A stretch of 36,340 nucleotides of DNA from CBFGTJ01 sp965651815 (GTDB lineage: Bacteria; Actinomycetota; Acidimicrobiia; Acidimicrobiales; Microtrichaceae), in the NCBI GenBank assembly GCA_965651815.1, contig CBFGTJ010000008.1, forward strand, positions 1-36,340, written 5' to 3'. Position numbers and translations under genes: made by a program. Under the pieces are notes generated by a model, which saw only the letters and a list, made by a program, of their open reading frames with translations, made no database searches and was not told where the DNA came from. Below are positions 1 to 7,683 of the stretch, one piece after another; positions within the stretch are counted from its first letter, which is position 1, and every line of letters starts with the position of its first letter.

Positions 1-1
1 G

Positions 2-1264
2 ATCCTCGAGTGGGGACGCCTGATGTCCTACCTCGAGCAGTCCACCCGCTACATCCCCTACGACGAGCGGCTGGGCGGCCGGTACCGGTACCACCGGGAC
101 CCGGAGATCCTGGCGTCCAACCTCGGCGCCCGCTACGTGGGCGACATGGACCGCCTGTTCGACACCTACGGCGAGCTCGCGCAGGCGCTCCAGGAGCACT
201 TCCGCGACCGCTTCCCCAAGTCGGAGCAGGACTCGGACTTCGTGTACCGGCAGGCGATCCGTGCCAAGGCCTTCGACGCGACGCGGGGCATCCTGCCCGC
301 CGCGGCGTTGTCGAACGTGGGGATCTACGGCTCGGGCCAGGCGTTCGAGGCGCTGCTGCTGCGCATGCGGGCCCACCCGCTGCCCGAGGCCCGCCAGTAC
401 GCGGACCTGATGCTCACCGAGTTGCGAAAGGTCATCCCGAGCTTCCTGCGCCGAGTGGACCTGCCCGACCGCGGCGTCGCCTGGTCGGAGTACCTGGCCT
501 CGACCCGTGCGGCGATGGAGGCCACCGCCTACGAGCTGCTGGCCGGCGACGAGGTGACCGAGCCGTCGGCGCCGTCGGTCACCCTCGTCGACTGGGACCC
601 CGAGGGCGAGGTCAAGGTCGTCGCGGCGATGCTCTACCCGTACACGGGGCTGCCCGAGACGCAGCTGCTGGACCGCGTGCGGGCGATGTCGATCGAGGAC
701 CGCCTGTCGGTGATGCGCGCCTACGTGGGGGAGCGCACGAACCGGCGCCACAAGCCCGGCCGGGCGCTCGAGCGCACCGACTACCGCTTCGACATCGTGT
801 CGGACTACGGGGCCTTCCGGGACCTGCAGCGGCACCGCCTGGCGACCATCGAGTGGCAGGAGCTCACGCCCCGCCACGGGTACACGCTCCCGGTCGCGGT
901 GGAGGAGGCGGGCCTCGCCGACCGCTTCGACGAGGCGATGGAGATCTCCCGCCAGCTCTGGTCGGACCTCTCCGAGCGGTTCCCCGAGCGGGCCTCCTAC
1001 GCGGTGGCGCTCGCGTACCGGATCCGGTACGTGATGCAGTTCAACGCGAGGGAGGCGATGCACATCATCGAGCTGCGGACCTCGGTGCAGGGGCACCCCG
1101 CGTACCGCTCCGTGGGCCAGGAGATGCACCGCCTCATCGCGGAGCGTGCCGGCCACCGGGCGATCGCGGAGATGATGCGGTTCGTGGACCACTCCGGGGA
1201 GCCCGAGCTCGAGCGGTTGCAGGCGGAACGGCGTGCCGAGAGCCGCCGGACCGGGGCCAGCTGA
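2..1264 (+). CDS. thyX: FAD-dependent thymidylate synthase ThyX family, 5'-truncated
   Basis: ThyX methylates dUMP to dTMP using methylene-tetrahydrofolate and reduced FAD, replacing ThyA. The reading frame is open to the window edge (ILEWGRL before the first ATG at 23), so the gene begins upstream and 420 residues are visible. Near the start is YLEQSTRYIPYD, the end of the ThyX signature RHRxxSxNEqSxRY. A second, weaker copy of the fold follows: RHRLATIEWQELTPRHG at about residues 275-291 and ELRTSVQGHPAYR at about 360. This suggests an internally duplicated, long ThyX of the kind seen in actinobacteria, with the second half probably structural. A 5'-truncated single-domain protein is unlikely given the two motif sets. 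The stop lies 86 bp before the next gene. Confidence 0.85.
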   Translation: MLEWGRLMSYLEQSTRYIPYDERLGGRYRYHRDPEILASNLGARYVGDMDRLFDTYGELAQALQEHFRDRFPKSEQDSDFVYRQAIRAKAFDATRGILPAAALSNVGIYGSGQAFEALLLRMRAHPLPEARQYADLMLTELRKVIPSFLRRVDLPDRGVAWSEYLASTRAAMEATAYELLAGDEVTEPSAPSVTLVDWDPEGEVKVVAAMLYPYTGLPETQLLDRVRAMSIEDRLSVMRAYVGERTNRRHKPGRALERTDYRFDIVSDYGAFRDLQRHRLATIEWQELTPRHGYTLPVAVEEAGLADRFDEAMEISRQLWSDLSERFPERASYAVALAYRIRYVMQFNAREAMHIIELRTSVQGHPAYRSVGQEMHRLIAERAGHRAIAEMMRFVDHSGEPELERLQAERRAESRRTGAS

Positions 1265-1304
1265 GACCCTCCTCCGACGCACACGCAGACCCGGGCGCTG
1301 TGTC

Positions 1305-1310
1305 TATGAT
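1305..1310 (+). promoter_or_regulatory. -10 promoter element for the acidic DUF4193-like gene
   Basis: TATGAT is a near-consensus -10 hexamer in otherwise extremely GC-rich DNA. It lies 40 bp before the preferred ATG at 1351. It contains the first of two in-frame ATGs (1306, 1309), which argues that those ATGs are promoter sequence and not starts. No convincing -35 is visible. Confidence 0.4.
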
Positions 1311-1350
1311 GCGGCCCGGTTCGAGCCGACCCGGGACCCCGCACCTGCGA

Positions 1351-1866
1351 ATGGACGAGATCGTGGACGAAGACATCGACGCCGTGGACGGCGAGGAGCT
1401 CGACGAGGAGCTGGTCGACGAGGACCTCGTCGACGACGAGCTCGACGAGGCCGGCCTGCTGGCCGACGATGACGCGGCCGAGCCGGCCGTGGTCGAGGAG
1501 GACGAGGAGGAGGTCGACGTCCCGGCAGCCCGCCGCAAGGCGACCACTGCCGACGACGACGATGACGACGACGAGGACCTCGACCCCGACGACGTCGAGG
1601 CGGACCTCGACGCGATCCTCAAGGACCGCATCGCGGCCAGCGACGACGACGATGACGAGGACGAGCCCGAGGATCGGACCGACCCCGACTCCACCGAGCG
1701 CGTCGCCGCCAAGTCGGCCGAGGAGTTCACCTGCACGACCTGCTTCATGATCGTGCACCCGCGCCAGTTCGGGCGGTTGGGCCGGCTCGTGTGCCCCGAG
1801 GGCTACGACCCGTGCTCGTCGATCCCGATCGTGGAGAAGCGCCTCAAGAAGGCGGCGAAGAAGTAG
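1351..1866 (+). CDS. acidic DUF4193-like protein with C-terminal zinc-ribbon motif
   Basis: A 171-residue protein of unknown function. The first ~120 residues are strikingly acidic and low in complexity (runs such as DEELVDEDLVDDELDE and DDDDDDDEDLD). The last ~50 form a cysteine-containing module, EEFTCTTCFMIVHPRQFG then CPEG and DPCSS, ending in a basic tail KRLKKAAKK. CxxC plus two later Cys resembles the short actinobacterial DUF4193 family, here with a much longer acidic extension; this is an inference from motif shape. ATG 1351 was chosen because upstream ATGs at 1306/1309 lie inside a -10 element. There is no Shine-Dalgarno. A nucleic-acid- or polymerase-associated role is possible but not shown. 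Confidence 0.75.
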   Translation: MDEIVDEDIDAVDGEELDEELVDEDLVDDELDEAGLLADDDAAEPAVVEEDEEEVDVPAARRKATTADDDDDDDEDLDPDDVEADLDAILKDRIAASDDDDDEDEPEDRTDPDSTERVAAKSAEEFTCTTCFMIVHPRQFGRLGRLVCPEGYDPCSSIPIVEKRLKKAAKK

Positions 1867-1930
1867 CCGCGGCCCGACGGCGCACGCGCCGGCTTTCGGC
1901 GGGCCGGACCGAGGGACCATGCTGGACGCC

Positions 1931-2446
1931 GTGAGCGAGGAGACGGGACAGGGATCGCCACCGGCCGACCCGGTGAGCCTGGCGACGGAGCTGCTGCGCG
2001 TGGTGCCCCGGCTGGTGGACCGCACGCGCAGCCAGGCGGAGCTCGCCTCGCACCTCCTGGGACACCTCCCGTGCCTCGGCACGCTCCTCGGTGCGCCGCC
2101 GGCGGACCCCGAGGAGGAGCGCGTCGCCGAGGGAATGCACGAGACCGTCGGCATCGACGTGCTCTCCCTGCTGGACGAGGACCTCGATGCGGGGCGCGCC
2201 GCGGGGGACGGGGCCGCACCGCCGACCGCTGCCGGTCCGGTGGCCGCCGCTGCCGTCGACACCTCGAGCGTGCCGACCGAGGCCGAGCTGCCGATCCAGG
2301 ACTACGACAGCCTCGCGGCGTCGCAGGTGGTGCCGCGGCTCGCCACGATGTCGCGGGACGACCTGCTCGCGGTGCGGGACTACGAGCTCGCCCACCGCAA
2401 CCGCCAGACGATCCTGAACCGCATCAGCCAGCGCCTCGCCGAGTGA
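1931..2446 (+). CDS. conserved actinobacterial protein of unknown function
   Basis: About 171 residues, not recognised by name. It has a variable N-terminal half with a helical segment (ATELLRVVPRLVDRT, HLLGHLPCLGTLLG), an Ala/Pro-rich linker at about 100-120, and a well-defined C-terminal motif: LPIQDYDSLAASQVVPRL, then DLLAVRDYELAHRNRQTIL. The last ~50 residues look like a small helical pair also seen at the ends of other actinobacterial hypothetical proteins. GTG 1931 is preceded by CATGCT at 7 nt, fitting the local leaderless pattern; ATG 1919 (4 codons longer) is the alternative but its GAGGGA is only 2 nt away. It overlaps the GNAT gene by 4 bp (GTGA), so they are probably co-transcribed. 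Confidence 0.7.
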   Translation: MSEETGQGSPPADPVSLATELLRVVPRLVDRTRSQAELASHLLGHLPCLGTLLGAPPADPEEERVAEGMHETVGIDVLSLLDEDLDAGRAAGDGAAPPTAAGPVAAAAVDTSSVPTEAELPIQDYDSLAASQVVPRLATMSRDDLLAVRDYELAHRNRQTILNRISQRLAE

Positions 2447-2955
2447 GACCCGAGGTGCCCGTCGTGCGCGAGCCCGATCACTCGCCCCGGACCCGACCGG
2501 CGGGCAAGGAGGACCTGCCCGAGCTGGTCCGGCTCCACGAGCTGGCCCGCCGGCACGTGGAGGGGGCGCGTGGTGGCGCCGTGCTGCTCGGCACCGACGC
2601 GCGACCGCTCCCGGTCGACCCCTCGCTGCACGACGACCTGGCGGACCCGTCCCGCACCGTCGTGCTCGGTTGCCTCGGTGAGGTCCCGGTGGGGTTCGCG
2701 GTCGCGGTGGTCGAGCACCTCCACGACGGCACGCCGATCGCCCGGATCGCCGAGCTCTTCGTCGAGGAGGCGGCCCGGGGGGTGGGGGTGGGCTCGGCGC
2801 TCATGGACTGGTTGCAGCAGTGGGCGGTCGAGCAGGGCTGCGCCGGCATCGGCGCCACCGTGCTGCCGGGTGACCGCGCCTCCAAGAACTTCTTCGAGGG
2901 CTACGGGCTCGTCGCGCGGGCGATCCTCGTGCACCGGGACCTGGAGGCGGGTTGA
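2443..2955 (+). CDS. GNAT family N-acetyltransferase
   Basis: A 170-residue single-domain acetyltransferase that would transfer acetyl from acetyl-CoA to an amine; the substrate is unknown. The core is RIAELFVEEAARGVGVGSALM, where ARGVGVG is the acetyl-CoA pyrophosphate loop (Q/RxxGxG/A), preceded by the usual beta strand GFAVAVVEH. A late segment, ASKNFFEGYGLV, matches the family's C-terminal NFYxxxGF pattern. GTG 2443 overlaps the previous stop as GTGA; GTG 2455 and 2464 are possible later starts. The 3' end overlaps the Nudix gene by 4 bp (TTGA), so the three genes look translationally coupled. Confidence 0.85.
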   Translation: MRPEVPVVREPDHSPRTRPAGKEDLPELVRLHELARRHVEGARGGAVLLGTDARPLPVDPSLHDDLADPSRTVVLGCLGEVPVGFAVAVVEHLHDGTPIARIAELFVEEAARGVGVGSALMDWLQQWAVEQGCAGIGATVLPGDRASKNFFEGYGLVARAILVHRDLEAG

Positions 2956-3392
2956 GCGAGGCACGCGGCGGCGCGGCCGGGCCGGTGAGGCTGCGGGTCG
3001 GTGCCGTGTGCGTGCTCGACGAGGCGGTCCTGCTGGTCCGCTACGGGCCCGGACCCGCCGGCGGCTACTGGGAGCTGCCGGCGGTCGAGCTGGTCCCCGG
3101 CGAGACGCTGGCCGAGGCGGCGGTCCGGGCGTGCCTCGACCTCGCCGGCTGCGACACCCTCTGCGGACCGTTCCTCGGGTTCGTCGAGCAGCCGGACGCG
3201 GACGAGCCCGAGGTCGGCATGTACTTCGAGGTGGTGCTGGTGGACCACCTGCACGCGGCAGCCGCGGCACCCGAGGGCGCCGCGGCTGCCGAGGCTCGGT
3301 TCGTCGACCCCGACGAGGTGCCGGCGCTCCGGCTCCGTGACGGGACCCTGGAGCTCCTCGCCGACCAGGGCCTCGTCGACACGGTCACCTGA
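2952..3392 (+). CDS. Nudix-fold protein with degenerate Nudix box
   Basis: A 146-residue protein with the Nudix fold: strand GAVCVLDEAVLLVRYG, then the box region LPAVELVPGETLAEAAV followed by RACLDLAGC. Compared with the consensus GX5EX7REUXEEXGU, the first Gly is Ala, the Glu of RE is Ala and the metal-binding EE pair is Asp-Leu. Hydrolysis of nucleoside diphosphate derivatives is therefore doubtful; a binding or regulatory role is possible. TTG 2952 is supported by GGAGG at 2943-2947 and overlaps the GNAT stop; GTG 2985 is an alternative. The gene ends 3 bp from the convergent crotonase gene. Confidence 0.75.
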   Translation: MSEARGGAAGPVRLRVGAVCVLDEAVLLVRYGPGPAGGYWELPAVELVPGETLAEAAVRACLDLAGCDTLCGPFLGFVEQPDADEPEVGMYFEVVLVDHLHAAAAAPEGAAAAEARFVDPDEVPALRLRDGTLELLADQGLVDTVT

Positions 3393-3395
3393 GGG

Positions 3396-4172
3396 TCAGC
3401 GGCCCTTCCACTGGGGCTTGCGCTTCTCCGCGAAGGCGGTGAGCCCCTCGTTGAAGTCCTCGGTGCCGAACATCTTCATGATGCCCTCGCCGGACATCTT
3501 CCAGCCGACCTCGTCGGGCTGGTCGGTCGCCTCGAGCATGATGCGCCGGCTCTCCGCGACCGCCAGCGGCGCGTTCTCGGTGATCTCGGCCGCGAGCTCG
3601 AGCGCGGTCTCCAGCGCCTTGCCCTCCTCGCAGAGGCGGTTCACCCAGCCGAGGTCGTAGGCGCGCTGCGCGGGGAAGTCGAGGCGCCCGGTCAGCGCCA
3701 GCTCCATCGCCACGTTGCGGGGCAGCTTGCGCGGCAGGCGGAACAGGCCGCCCGCGGCGGCGACGAGGTTCCGCTTCACCTCGGGGATGCCGAACACCGC
3801 GGTGGTGGAGGCGACGACCAGGTCGGCGGCGAGGACCAGCTCGGTGCCACCGGCGAGGGCGGGGCCGTCGACCGCGGCGATCACGGGCTTGGTGCGATCG
3901 CGCTGCACGAAGCCGCCGAAGCCCCCCTTCGAGGTGGACATGCCCCCCGGGTCGGTCGCCATCTGCTTGAGGTCCGCACCGGCGCAGAAGATGTAGCCCT
4001 TCTCGGTGCGGGCACCCGTGAGGATGCCGACCCACACCTCGGGGTCGGACTCCATCTGGTCGACGGCGGACTCGATGCCGTTGGCGACGTCGCTGTTGAC
4101 GGCGTTGCGGGCGTCGGGCCGGTTGATCGTGATGATCGCGACGTTGCCCTGCTTCTCGTACTCGACACTCAT
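3396..4172 (-). CDS. crotonase/enoyl-CoA hydratase family protein
   Basis: A 258-residue crotonase-fold enzyme, normal length. The first oxyanion-hole segment is FCAGADLKQM (about residues 63-72) and the second is ALAGGTELVLAADL. Both catalytic glutamates of hydratases are in place, one in GGTEL and one in FGIPEVKRNLVAAAGG, so a 2-trans-enoyl-CoA hydratase reaction is plausible. The substrate is unknown, and other crotonase activities (isomerase, hydrolase) cannot be excluded. ATG 4172 has a TAGGTT hexamer 7 nt upstream, which marks it as leaderless. It is divergent from the HAD gene with only 44 bp between the start codons. Confidence 0.9.
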   Translation of the reverse strand: MSVEYEKQGNVAIITINRPDARNAVNSDVANGIESAVDQMESDPEVWVGILTGARTEKGYIFCAGADLKQMATDPGGMSTSKGGFGGFVQRDRTKPVIAAVDGPALAGGTELVLAADLVVASTTAVFGIPEVKRNLVAAAGGLFRLPRKLPRNVAMELALTGRLDFPAQRAYDLGWVNRLCEEGKALETALELAAEITENAPLAVAESRRIMLEATDQPDEVGWKMSGEGIMKMFGTEDFNEGLTAFAEKRKPQWKGR

Positions 4173-4179
4173 GCGGCGA

Positions 4180-4209
4180 AACCTAGCCGAGGGGGAGGGG
4201 AACTACCGT
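4180..4209. promoter_or_regulatory. back-to-back leaderless promoters (crotonase and HAD genes)
   Basis: On the minus strand TAGGTT (4180-4185) lies 7 nt before ATG 4172. On the plus strand TACCGT (4204-4209) lies 7 nt before ATG 4217. Both start codons would therefore be at or next to +1. The two -10 elements are only 18 bp apart, so the -35 regions overlap the opposite promoter and the two may compete. Confidence 0.5.
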
Positions 4210-4216
4210 GAGCCGG

Positions 4217-4774
4217 ATGTCCGCCACCTCGTGCTCCGCGCTCGTGTTCGACTTCGACGGCACCCTCGTCGACTCCGACGCCGCGCTGGTCGCGCCGTTC
4301 CTCGAGCTCGGCGTGCCCGAGGAGGAGATCAGCTTCGGGCACGCGATCGCGGAGGAGTGCGAACGGCTCGGCATCTCGATGGAGGCCTACGTCGACGCGT
4401 ACGACCACGAGGTGGTCATGCCGTTCGAGGGCGTCGCGGAGATCGTGCCGAAGCTGGGACGCTGGGCCCTGTGCTCCAACAAGCACCCGCGCTCGGGCGA
4501 GGCGGAGCTGCGGCGGTTGGGGTGGGAACCGGAGCTCGCCGTGTTCGCCGACCACTTCGACTGGGAGCACAAGCGGCTCGGCCCGGTGCTCGACGCGATG
4601 GGCCTGTCGGCCGCGGAGGTGGTGATGGTGGGCGACAGCGCCGGGGACGTGCGGTGCGCGCGGGAGGTGGGCTGTCGCTTCGTGTGGGCGGGTTGGAACC
4701 CCCGCGTGGCAGCGGCCGACCCGGACGGGGTCGTGCTCCGCCACCCCCGGGAGCTACTCGACCTGTACGGGTGA
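4217..4774 (+). CDS. HAD family hydrolase (phosphoglycolate phosphatase-like)
   Basis: A 185-residue HAD phosphatase. Motif I is VFDFDGTLVDSD (nucleophile Asp), motif II is CSNK in WALCSNKHP, motif III is the Lys of HKRLGPVLDAMG, and motif IV is VMVGDSAGDVRCA. A short helical cap (about residues 20-70) follows motif I, as in Gph/PGMB-type enzymes. It probably dephosphorylates a small phosphometabolite; the substrate is not evident. ATG 4217 is set by the TACCGT hexamer at 7 nt; GTG 4208 would lie within or upstream of that promoter. Its last 21 bp overlap the 3' end of the convergent Arg/Gly-rich gene. Confidence 0.88.
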   Translation: MSATSCSALVFDFDGTLVDSDAALVAPFLELGVPEEEISFGHAIAEECERLGISMEAYVDAYDHEVVMPFEGVAEIVPKLGRWALCSNKHPRSGEAELRRLGWEPELAVFADHFDWEHKRLGPVLDAMGLSAAEVVMVGDSAGDVRCAREVGCRFVWAGWNPRVAAADPDGVVLRHPRELLDLYG

Positions 4775-6133
4775 GTCCGCAGCCTCGGCGGGCGACTGGG
4801 CCTCGGCGGGCGACTGGGCCTCCGCAGGCGTCGCGGCGTCGGTGGCCTCGGGAACCTCGGGGGCCTCGTCAGCGGGCTTCGCCGCCTCCTCCGCGGGCTT
4901 CGGCTCGGACTTGGTCGTCGGCTTCGCTGCCTTGGCCCCGCCCCTGCCACGCCGGGGACCGCGCGGGCGACGCTTGGCCGCCTTCGCGACCTCCTCGGGG
5001 TCGAGCCCGAACATCTCGACGATCGCGGGCAGGCGGTCACCGACCCGCTTGACGGTCTCGAGCAGCTCCTCGGAGGGCTGCTCCGGGCGGCCGGCGGGCA
5101 CCACCTGGTTGCGCACCGGCGAGTAGGCGAGCGCGTCGACCGCCGCGGCCCACAGCTCCTGGTTGACCCTCGGGGTCAGCCCCTCGGAGACCGCGGTCAC
5201 GAGGCGTGCGGCGAGGTCGGGGGGCAGCGGCGCACCGGCCTTGGGAGGCCGGGAGCTCAGGCGCAGCGCCCGGACGAACCGGCCGGCGTCCAGGTTCGCC
5301 CTGATGTCGTCGATCCAGTTCTGCTGCTCCTCCTCGACCCGGCGGGCGAGGCCCTCCTGCAGCTGCTCCTTCAGGGCGAGCGCCTCCTGGCCCCGTGCGC
5401 CGGTGTCGGCTGCGACGACCACCGAGCGGAGGTCGCGCAAATCGAGCCGGTCGAGGTCGGCCAGCGCCGCCTGGGCCCGGTCGAGCCACTCCGCCGCGCG
5501 GAGGCGGGGGAGCATCTGCTCGGCCATCGCGACGACCTGCTCGGCCGGCATCTCCGGGCGGTTCTCCTCGCGGGCCTTCCGGTTCTGCTCCTCGATCGCC
5601 TCGCGCACCGCGGGCACGCCGCCCCGCAGCACCTGCTCGGCGATGGGCCGCTGCTCGGGCGGCAGCTCCTCGAGCACCGCGGCGCGGTTCGCGCGGCCCG
5701 GGCGGAGGCGCTTCGGCTTCGGCCGCTCGGGCACCGGATCGGGCCGCGGCGTGCGCGGCCGGCCCTCGCGGGCACGGCCCGGCTCGCGGCCCTCACGACC
5801 CTCGCCCCGCTCGCGGCGCCGCCCACGGCGATCGCCGCGCCCGCGGCCCTTGGGTGCCAGCTGCGTGGTGACGAGCGGCTCGTCCCGGCGGGTGCCGAGG
5901 ATCTCGAGCCGCTCCGGCTCGCGGCGCTCGGCCTTCGGCGGCAGGATCGAGAGGATCTCGATGCCGTCGATGAGGAAGTCGGCATCCGCGCGCAGCACGT
6001 CGCCGACCTTGGCGCCGCTGGGCAGCAGGCCGCCGTCGAGCTCACCCTTCGGTTGCCTGGCTCCGGCGGCCCGCCAGGTCCAGGTACCGTCGGGTCGTTC
6101 GCTGGTCAGCTCGATGTCGAGTCGGCGGGACAT
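4754..6133 (-). CDS. Arg/Gly-rich conserved protein of unknown function
   Basis: A 459-residue protein that I cannot name. Residues 1-70 form a small beta-rich domain (LDIELTSERPDGTWTWRAAG, GDVLRADADFLIDGIEILSI) resembling an OB or TRAM-like RNA-binding fold. Residues ~85-140 are an extremely basic RG-rich linker (GRGRGDRRGRRRERGEGREG). Residues ~145-380 are a conserved helical region (PIAEQVLRGGVPAVREAIEEQN, NWIDDIRANLDAGRFVRALRLSSRP, VEMFGLDPEEVAKA). The tail is Ala/Glu/Pro/Lys-rich with SPAEAQ repeats. The composition suggests RNA binding, possibly ribosome- or translation-linked, but this is inference. The start is ATG 6133, with TAGTTT 9 nt upstream. It overlaps the HAD gene tail-to-tail by 21 bp. 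Confidence 0.8.
   Translation of the reverse strand: MSRRLDIELTSERPDGTWTWRAAGARQPKGELDGGLLPSGAKVGDVLRADADFLIDGIEILSILPPKAERREPERLEILGTRRDEPLVTTQLAPKGRGRGDRRGRRRERGEGREGREPGRAREGRPRTPRPDPVPERPKPKRLRPGRANRAAVLEELPPEQRPIAEQVLRGGVPAVREAIEEQNRKAREENRPEMPAEQVVAMAEQMLPRLRAAEWLDRAQAALADLDRLDLRDLRSVVVAADTGARGQEALALKEQLQEGLARRVEEEQQNWIDDIRANLDAGRFVRALRLSSRPPKAGAPLPPDLAARLVTAVSEGLTPRVNQELWAAAVDALAYSPVRNQVVPAGRPEQPSEELLETVKRVGDRLPAIVEMFGLDPEEVAKAAKRRPRGPRRGRGGAKAAKPTTKSEPKPAEEAAKPADEAPEVPEATDAATPAEAQSPAEAQSPAEAADSPVQVE
4782..4817. repeat. perfect 18-bp tandem duplication
   Basis: Two exact adjacent copies of an 18-bp unit (4782-4799 and 4800-4817) encode repeated SPAEAQ hexapeptides in the C-terminal tail of the Arg/Gly-rich protein. 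The copies are identical at the DNA level, which implies a recent slippage duplication in a disordered tail. Confidence 0.8.
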
Positions 6134-6145
6134 AGGTCCACCAAA

Positions 6146-7594
6146 CTACCCAGCGGTGGACCCACCCTGAAAACGTCCCCCTGCGCGCTCGATGGCGTCG
6201 AGCAGGGCGTTCTCGAGGACCTCGGGCAACGCGGGGTGGCACCAGATCTGTTCGCGGGCGAGGCGGTCGGCGGGGATCCGGAACGCCATCGCCTGCGTGA
6301 GCTGCTGCACGAGCGTCGCCGCCTGGGGTCCCAGCACGTGGCCGCCGAGGAGCTCGCCGGAGTCCGGGTCGACCAGCACCTTCGCGAACCCGGTGGTGTC
6401 CTCCAGGGCCCAGCCGTAGGCGACGCCGCCGACGTCGCGTCGACCCACGACGTAGGGGCGCCCCTGGTCCCGCAGCTCCTGCTCGGTGGCTCCCACCGAG
6501 CCGACCTGGGGATACGAGAACACCGCGTGGGGCACGACGCGCTGGTCGATCCGTCGGGGCCGGTCGGGATGCAGCAGGTTGTGCGACACCACCGCCGCCT
6601 CCTGGTTCGCCAGGTGCTTCAGCTGCTGGGGGTTGCGGATGTCGCCCAGCGCCCACACGCCCTCCGCGGTGGTGCGCAGCGTGTCGTCGGTGACGACGTA
6701 GCCGGCCTCGTCGACCTCGATGCCCGCGCGCTCGACCTGCATCGCGGGCCCGTTCGGGTCCCGCCCGGTGGTCACCAGCAGCACGTCGCCGGTGAGCGAC
6801 GAGCCGCGGCGGCACACCTTGGCGGTCCCCTCGTGGATGTGCTGTTCGAACTCCACGGTGATCCCGGACCCGTCGGGCCGGACCGAGGTCGTCACCGCGT
6901 CGAAGTAGAGGTCGACGCGCTCGCCGAACGCGTCGGTGAAGCGTGCGGAGACCTCCTCGTCCTCGTGGCGCAGCATCCGGTCGCCGCGGTGCACGATGCT
7001 CACGCGGCTGCCCAGCGCGCGGAACACGTGGCCGAGCTCGGCGGCGATGAACCCGCCGCCGAGGATCACCAGGTGCTCCGGCAGCTGGTCGATCCGCATG
7101 ATCGTGTCGGAGGTGTGGAACGGGACGTGGTCGAGGCCCGGCACGGGCGGGATGCGCGGGCTGGCCCCGGCGGCGAGCACGATCCGGTCCGCGGTGACCT
7201 GCTCGGTGCTGCCGTCGGCGAACGCGACCTCGACGCAGCGCTCGCCGACGAAGCGGGCGTTGCCGTGCAGGACCGTCACGTGCCCCTGGGAGTGGCGGTA
7301 GCGGGCGCCGCTCGCCGCGATCGGGTCGATCCGCCCGAAGACCCGGTCGCGGATCGCCGGCCAGTCCGCGCCGCGGGGCTCGATGTGCACGCCGAGCCGC
7401 TCCGTCGCCTCGGCCGCCTCGACCATGCGGTCCGCGGGGAGCACGAGCATCTTCGAGGGGATGCAGCCGGCGTTGAGGCACGTGCCGCCGAACAGGGAGC
7501 GCTCCACGATCCCCACCCGCCAGTGCTCGTGCTCCTCGGTCAGGATCGAGTTGCCTGACCCCGTCCCGATGATGAGCAGGTCGAAATCGGCCAT
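6146..7594 (-). CDS. mtr: mycothione reductase
   Basis: Reduces mycothiol disulfide (mycothione) with NADPH through FAD, keeping the actinobacterial thiol pool reduced in the cytosol. At 482 residues it is family length. The FAD motif is GTGSGNS (residues 10-16), with the Ser-Gly-Asn variant typical of Mtr. The redox disulfide is GGTCLNAGCIPSKM (Cys39, Cys44). The NAD(P)H site is VILGGGFIAAELGHVFRALG, the second FAD segment is GVWALGDI, and the C-terminal His-Glu pair is in HPALPEVLENALL. A mercuric or glutathione reductase is less likely because of GTGSGNS and the HPALPEVLENALL ending. TAGCCT lies 6 nt before ATG 7594, so the mRNA is probably leaderless. Confidence 0.93.
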   Translation of the reverse strand: MADFDLLIIGTGSGNSILTEEHEHWRVGIVERSLFGGTCLNAGCIPSKMLVLPADRMVEAAEATERLGVHIEPRGADWPAIRDRVFGRIDPIAASGARYRHSQGHVTVLHGNARFVGERCVEVAFADGSTEQVTADRIVLAAGASPRIPPVPGLDHVPFHTSDTIMRIDQLPEHLVILGGGFIAAELGHVFRALGSRVSIVHRGDRMLRHEDEEVSARFTDAFGERVDLYFDAVTTSVRPDGSGITVEFEQHIHEGTAKVCRRGSSLTGDVLLVTTGRDPNGPAMQVERAGIEVDEAGYVVTDDTLRTTAEGVWALGDIRNPQQLKHLANQEAAVVSHNLLHPDRPRRIDQRVVPHAVFSYPQVGSVGATEQELRDQGRPYVVGRRDVGGVAYGWALEDTTGFAKVLVDPDSGELLGGHVLGPQAATLVQQLTQAMAFRIPADRLAREQIWCHPALPEVLENALLDAIERAGGRFQGGSTAG

Positions 7595-7636
7595 CGCCCG
7601 AGGCTACGGCCGTTGCGGGGCGGACGGACCCGCGAC

Positions 7637-7662
7637 TGGAACGCGTTACAGTTCCCGCGTTC
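7637..7662 (+). promoter_or_regulatory. KstR-like operator overlapping a TACAGT -10 element
   Basis: Bases 7637-7650 match the KstR consensus TnnAACnnGTTnnA exactly (T-GG-AAC-GC-GTT-AC-A). KstR is the TetR-type repressor of cholesterol/lipid catabolism in mycobacteria. Overlapping inverted repeats flank it: GAACGCG (7639-7645) with CGCGTTC (7656-7662), and GGAAC (7638-7642) with GTTCC (7651-7655). The -10 TACAGT (7647-7652) lies inside, so binding would block polymerase at the promoter of the acyl-CoA dehydrogenase pair. No KstR gene is in the window. Confidence 0.6.
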
Positions 7663-7683
7663 GCTCGTCGACGTGGGGGACCC

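Noticed and set aside
10..1350. The upstream part of a 618-codon reading frame continuous with the acidic DUF4193-like protein
   Set aside because: It is Arg/Pro/Gly-rich out-of-frame translation of thyX; only the part from 1351 has gene-like composition and conserved motifs.
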